A stretch of 64,000 nucleotides of DNA from JBAXTZ01 sp037129925 (GTDB lineage Bacteria > Bacillota > Negativicutes > JBAXTZ01), in the NCBI GenBank assembly GCA_037129925.1, contig JBAXTZ010000009.1, forward strand, positions 21,535 through 85,534. The letters are read 5' to 3'. The notes under the pieces were generated by a model, which was not told the origin of the DNA, ran no database searches, and saw only the letters and a program-made list of their open reading frames with translations. Shown piece by piece: positions 60,578 through 64,000 of this stretch. How positions within the stretch are numbered: the first letter of the stretch is position 1; the number at the start of each line of letters is the position of its first letter. The position numbers and the translations under genes are program-made.

Positions 60578-61846
60578 TTAGTGATGGAAATTTTCCAGTT
60601 CTTTCGGATTGTGTTTGTGCTTGAACATAATTGCAAATAGTACACCTACTATCAACGCGTATATTGCAAAAACCATCCAAACACCGTCAAATCCCTGCCA
60701 ATGAATAACTTCTGCATCGCCAACCTTGGTTGTGAAATATGCGCCGATCATCCAACCGCTAATTGTGCTGCCCAAGACCGCGCCAATACCATTGGTCATG
60801 AACATAAATAAACCTTGTGCCGATGCGCGAATGGAAGGGTCAGCCTGTGTTTCCACATACAACGATCCGGAAATATTGAAGAAGTCAAACGCAGCACCAT
60901 AGATTATGCAGGAAAGAATTATCATCCAAAGTCCAGGTCCGGGATCAGCAAAGCTGTATAGACCGAAACGGAATACCCAAGCAAACATCGACATTAACAT
61001 AACTTTTTTGATACCGAATCTGCGCAGAACAAACGGAATCAAAAGAATCATGAAGGTTTCGGACATTTGAGAAATTGACTGGATAATTGCCGGATATTTA
61101 ACTGCTATAGTAGTCGAATACTGTGCCACGCCGTCGAAACTATGCAGGAATAAATCGCCATAAGCGTTAGTCAATTGCAGTGCGCCACCCAGCAGCATCG
61201 AGAAGAAAAAGAACATGAACATTTTGCCGTCTTTGAGCATTTTGAAGGCTTGCAATCCCAGAACCTCAGTCATGCTTCCGCCTTTGCTCTTGCCTAATGG
61301 CGGAACTTTTGGCATCGTAAATCCAAACAACCCTAATGCTATAGCAGCAATTGCCGCTTGATGAAACATGTATATCGATGTTTCATTTTTCGTTAAGCTT
61401 ACGATCCAAGTTGCTACAATAAATCCAACCGTACCCAACACGCGAATCGGTGGATACTCTTTGATAATATTCATACCGGCTTTTTCCATTGTCGCGTATG
61501 ATATGGTTATAGACAATCCAATGGTCGGCATGTAAAAGAACATTCCCGCCAACATGTAAACAAACATTTCGCCAGGATTAGCAGCAGTAGTTGCCATGTA
61601 TAGCAACACACCGTTGATAATCATAAGTACTCCGTATAACCGCTCGGCGTTAATCCAGCGGTCGGCGATAATACCGGCAATTGTCGGAGCAAATAACGAC
61701 GCGATACCCATTGTTGAGAAGATAGCACCAAACTGCGCACCCGACCAGTGTTGAGTTCCAAACCACCATGCCGCAATAGTCGGCATCCAAGAGCCCCAGA
61801 CGAAGAACTGGAAAAATTGCATAATAGCAATACGAGATTTTAACAT
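60578..61846 (-). CDS. nucleoside:H+ symporter (NupG family, MFS)
   Basis: 422 residues, 12 helices. NHS-family pattern: MQFFQFFVWGSWMPTIAAWWF, STMGIASLFAPTIAGIIADRWINAERL, and KEYPPIRVLGTVGFIVATWIV, which matches NupG/XapB Y-P-P-I-R-V-x-G-T-x-G-F. Imports nucleosides with protons. Terminator after, and a leader that holds a weaker sigma-H-like promoter; the BMP lipoprotein and xpt could belong to the same nucleoside salvage theme. Confidence 0.92.
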   Translation of the reverse strand: MLKSRIAIMQFFQFFVWGSWMPTIAAWWFGTQHWSGAQFGAIFSTMGIASLFAPTIAGIIADRWINAERLYGVLMIINGVLLYMATTAANPGEMFVYMLAGMFFYMPTIGLSITISYATMEKAGMNIIKEYPPIRVLGTVGFIVATWIVSLTKNETSIYMFHQAAIAAIALGLFGFTMPKVPPLGKSKGGSMTEVLGLQAFKMLKDGKMFMFFFFSMLLGGALQLTNAYGDLFLHSFDGVAQYSTTIAVKYPAIIQSISQMSETFMILLIPFVLRRFGIKKVMLMSMFAWVFRFGLYSFADPGPGLWMIILSCIIYGAAFDFFNISGSLYVETQADPSIRASAQGLFMFMTNGIGAVLGSTISGWMIGAYFTTKVGDAEVIHWQGFDGVWMVFAIYALIVGVLFAIMFKHKHNPKELENFHH

Positions 61847-61891
61847 AAGTCCTCTCCTCTTCGAAATTATTTGTAAAATTTACTACTTTAT

Positions 61892-61920
61892 ATTTTCGAC
61901 ATCTATTGCCAAAGTCCTGC
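61892..61920 (-). promoter_or_regulatory. weak sigma-H-like promoter of nucleoside permease gene
   Basis: Minus strand GCAGGACTT (61920-61912), 11-nt spacer, GTCGAAAAT (61900-61892), 45 nt before the start. Mismatches: C in WWW and A for T in GAAT. Confidence 0.4.
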
Positions 61921-61950
61921 TTAATTTTGAAATTTTTTTGAAAAAATCTG

Positions 61951-62430
61951 TTAATTATGATACTTTTCACCTTTGCTAATCTTGAAAGCCCGGTAAATTT
62001 GCTCTACCAATAGCAATCTGATCATCTGATGAGTGAATGTCATCTTGGAAAAAGACAAAAGTAACTGAGATCGTTCACGAACAACATCGCTCAAGCCAAA
62101 CGCGCCACCAATAATAAAAGTCAGATCACTTTGACCGGAGATAGCTAACCGCTCAAACTCGTTTGCTAACTCCTCGCTGGAAAACTGCTTGCTAATAACA
62201 TCGAGCGCTATACAAAACGAGCCACTCCGGACATTCTGTACAATGCGTGCGCCTTCTTTAAGCAAACAAGCGGCTTTTTCTTTGTCACCGGGATTTTCCG
62301 GCATCCGTTCTTCCGCCAATTCGACAATATCCAGCTTGCAATAGGCGGTCAACCGCTTTAAGTATTCAGCAATTCCCGCCCGCAAGTATTGCTCCTTGAT
62401 TTTACCTACTGCTACGATAGTAATTTTCAT
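61951..62430 (-). CDS. rlmH: 23S rRNA pseudouridine1915-N3 methyltransferase
   Basis: 159 residues from ATG 62430 (GGGTG upstream; longer frame has no support), standard length. SPOUT fold: MKITIVAVGKIKEQYLRAGIAEYLKRL, LDVISKQFSSEELA, LTFIIGGAFGLSDVVRER and the C-terminal SKMTFTHQMIRLLLVEQIYRAFKISKGEKYHN, whose last Y-H-N (usually Y-H-K) is typical. Methylates pseudouridine 1915 in helix 69. Confidence 0.94.
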   Translation of the reverse strand: MKITIVAVGKIKEQYLRAGIAEYLKRLTAYCKLDIVELAEERMPENPGDKEKAACLLKEGARIVQNVRSGSFCIALDVISKQFSSEELANEFERLAISGQSDLTFIIGGAFGLSDVVRERSQLLLSFSKMTFTHQMIRLLLVEQIYRAFKISKGEKYHN

Positions 62431-62456
62431 ACAACACACCCTTGGAGACCGTTTAT

Positions 62457-62483
62457 GTAGGGGCAATTCACGAATGCCCCTAC
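62457..62483. repeat. short palindromic repeat, copy 3
   Basis: GTAGGGGCAATTC-ac-GAATGCCCCTAC between rlmH and the PHP gene; it covers the last 4 bases of the PHP gene. Interior shared with copy 1. Confidence 0.7.
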
Positions 62484-63256
62484 CTTTCCATTTCCACCGG
62501 TCGCCGTTCCACAAAATAAACCGGTTGCAGCTTACAATCCAATGCCAGTTTATAGGCCAAATCAAAATGGCCGCCGAGAGCTGCTACGGCGTGACTGTCC
62601 GAGCCTAAAGTACAGAGTTTGCCACCGAGGGCTGCGAACCGTTTAAGAATTGCTATTAATGATTGAATGGCTGTTTTATCGGGAAAACGCCTGGTGTTGA
62701 TTTCAATGGCTTTGTCGTTATCTGCCAGCCACTGTAGCACTGCGTCAATTTCCGGCACAAACTGCTCGTAGTATATTTCCGGATCCGGGTATTTTGCGCA
62801 AAACCCCCGGGAAATATAATCAATATGGCCAAGCGCCGTCATATAACTATGCGATTCCAAATTATCAAACATCCGCTGAAAATACTTGCGATAAACTTCT
62901 GCTTTCGGCTGCAAATATAGCGAATTACCGATAAGGTCTTTTCTGTCCAAAATATGAAACGAACACAATAGATGATCAAAATCATACTGCTCTATCAACT
63001 GTCGACTGCTTTCGGCTGTTTGCAGCTGCATCCCGACTTCGATGCCCAAATAGCAACCTTTACCGCGATATTTGGAGTATTCATGGAAATATTTCGCCAA
63101 ATCCGGCACCGAACCGTGGTTGTGCGGATGATCATAGTCTAAATGCTCGGTTGGGGTAATGCCGATGCCAAGAGTTCGCGCCTGTTGGACATAATCAGCA
63201 ATTAGCACCGTGCTATCATCAGATATTTCCGTATGCAGATGGGTATCGTATAACAT
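62480..63256 (-). CDS. PHP-type histidinol-phosphatase family protein
   Basis: 258 residues. PHP metal motifs: MLYDTHLHTEISDD (H-x-H), GIGITPTEHLDYDHPHN (E-H-x-x), GIEVGMQLQ and GSDSHAVAALGGHF (D-x-H). Closest to HisK/HisJ (histidinol-phosphate to histidinol), but no histidine genes are nearby and the family also holds other phosphoesterases. Its stop lies in a palindromic repeat. Confidence 0.8.
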   Translation of the reverse strand: MLYDTHLHTEISDDSTVLIADYVQQARTLGIGITPTEHLDYDHPHNHGSVPDLAKYFHEYSKYRGKGCYLGIEVGMQLQTAESSRQLIEQYDFDHLLCSFHILDRKDLIGNSLYLQPKAEVYRKYFQRMFDNLESHSYMTALGHIDYISRGFCAKYPDPEIYYEQFVPEIDAVLQWLADNDKAIEINTRRFPDKTAIQSLIAILKRFAALGGKLCTLGSDSHAVAALGGHFDLAYKLALDCKLQPVYFVERRPVEMER

Positions 63257-63276
63257 ATATCCTCCGTGACAACGAA

Positions 63277-63303
63277 ATAAGGGCGGGATAACCCCGCCCC
63301 TAC
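63277..63303. repeat. short palindromic repeat, copy 4
   Basis: ATAAGGGCGGG-ataa-CCCCGCCCCTAC between leucine dehydrogenase and the PHP gene. Same outer bases as copies 2 and 3. Confidence 0.7.
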
Positions 63304-63308
63304 AAAAT

Positions 63309-64000
63309 TTACGCTACGAAAACTTTTTTCACGCCGCGAATGGTCGCGATCCGCGATTCCGCGAGGATATCGGCGGCTTGGGCAGTGGAAATATTTTCAC
63401 GCTTGGATATTTCGATGATTTTTCGGATACTATCGTAGATCAAACCGGCTTTCCGCATTGCCCGCTCGCGATTGTAACCGTCTTCGACTAATTCGTCGGC
63501 AACGTTGATCAATCCACCGGCGTTACACACGTAATCAGGGGCATATAAAATTTTACGTTTGCGGAGTAATTCACCATGCCGCAATTCTTTGAGCTGATTA
63601 TTGGCTGCGCCGCAAATAATTTGGCATTTGAACCCGTCAATAGTCGCGTCGTTCACCACTGCGCCTAATGCGCACGGCGCGTAGACATCACAAGCAACTG
63701 TATAGATGTCATCCGGAGCTACAGCGGTAGCGCCAAAATCACAAACTACCCGTTGAACGTTCTCTTCGTTGATATCCGTTACAATTAGTTTGGCACCTTC
63801 TTCGTGCAGGTATTTGCAAAGATAGTAACCAACATGCCCTAATCCCTGAACGGCAACAGTCTTACCGGTCAGTTCGCGATTACCCCAAACTTCTTTGGCG
63901 CAAGCCTGCATTGATTGCCAGACGCCAAAGGCCGTGACCGGTGACGGATCGCCACTAGAACCCATATGGTATTCCAAACCAGTGACATGCTTGGTTTCCA
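63309..64000 (-). CDS. leucine dehydrogenase (Glu/Leu/Phe/Val family), 5' end cut by window
   Basis: The frame continues past 64000: residues E-T-K-H-V-T-G-L precede GSSGDPSPVTAFGVW, the known catalytic-side segment of leucine/phenylalanine dehydrogenases (ExxYVTGL...GDPSPxTAxGV). The NAD domain follows with VAVQGLGHVGYYLCKYL, ACDVYAPCALGAVVND, GAANNQLKE and YAPDYVCNAGGLINVADEL. At least 230 residues seen. Reversibly deaminates branched-chain amino acids. Confidence 0.92.
   Translation of the reverse strand, partial: ETKHVTGLEYHMGSSGDPSPVTAFGVWQSMQACAKEVWGNRELTGKTVAVQGLGHVGYYLCKYLHEEGAKLIVTDINEENVQRVVCDFGATAVAPDDIYTVACDVYAPCALGAVVNDATIDGFKCQIICGAANNQLKELRHGELLRKRKILYAPDYVCNAGGLINVADELVEDGYNRERAMRKAGLIYDSIRKIIEISKRENISTAQAADILAESRIATIRGVKKVFVA

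Noticed and set aside
62431..62565. A 45-residue N-terminal extension of RlmH
   Set aside because: It overlaps the PHP gene and a palindromic repeat, and the family starts at the MKITIVAVGK segment.

Overview
The window looks like a chromosomal segment of a saccharolytic, probably anaerobic bacterium of the Bacillota (Firmicutes) type that may have an outer membrane. Evidence for Bacillota: many DUF3502-type sugar-binding lipoproteins, strong AGGAGG-like ribosome binding sites, the gap-pgk-tpiA-gpmI order, the rpsF-ssb-rpsR operon, SpoIIE/LytS-type proteins, and several promoter-like sites matching the Bacillus sigma-H consensus. Evidence for a diderm: a secreted protein ending in the beta-barrel signature R-Y-N-F, encoded inside the glycolytic/ispE gene run. 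A Negativicutes-like lineage fits, but this is an inference; no rRNA is present. No CRISPR array, prophage or transposase was seen.

Layout. 1-1877: end of a GH127-type beta-L-arabinofuranosidase gene. 2086-4746: pyruvate phosphate dikinase, own promoter and terminator. 4865-10705: a four-gene operon with two membrane SpoIIE/LytS-type regulators (one active phosphatase; one degenerate phosphatase with an RsbW-like kinase domain), an APC permease and a GH30 glucosidase. 10822-20250: four paralogous DUF3502 solute-binding lipoproteins, a BMP-family lipoprotein and a GH3 glucosidase. 20416-28903: ydjC-like deacetylase, xpt, rpsR-ssb-rpsF, tRNA-Thr, prs, a NahK-like kinase, glmU, ilvA, ispE. 28922-34798: outer-membrane protein, gpmI, tpiA, pgk, gap. 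34909-42988: ROK regulator divergent from a glycerophosphodiesterase, rfbA, a WbpM/CapD-type dehydratase, glgP and a small membrane protein. 43063-51041: a second sugar cluster with two more DUF3502 lipoproteins next to GH5, GDSL hydrolase, GH18, a DUF985 cupin and an AgaS-type isomerase. 51100-62430: a co-directional accessory run (Vat/CatB acetyltransferase, two GNATs and a duplicated GNAT fragment, NIF3, hotdog thioesterase, MATE and OPT transporters, glnS, nucleoside permease, rlmH). 62480-64000: PHP phosphatase and a truncated leucine dehydrogenase.

How it fits together. Six related binding lipoproteins sit beside glycosidases or sugar-metabolic enzymes, but no permease or ATPase gene is present, so they probably share an ABC core encoded elsewhere. 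Amino-sugar metabolism is well represented (GH18, YdjC, NahK-like kinase, GlmU, AgaS). Most striking, four of the six lipoprotein genes, the glycerophosphodiesterase, the GDSL hydrolase and (weaker) the nucleoside permease are preceded by a bipartite element, RNAGGAWWW-N11/12-RNNGAATWW, the known sigma-H promoter pattern. At 46049-46120 two such promoters lie back to back. This suggests a sigma-H-like scavenging regulon, which is the main new proposal here.
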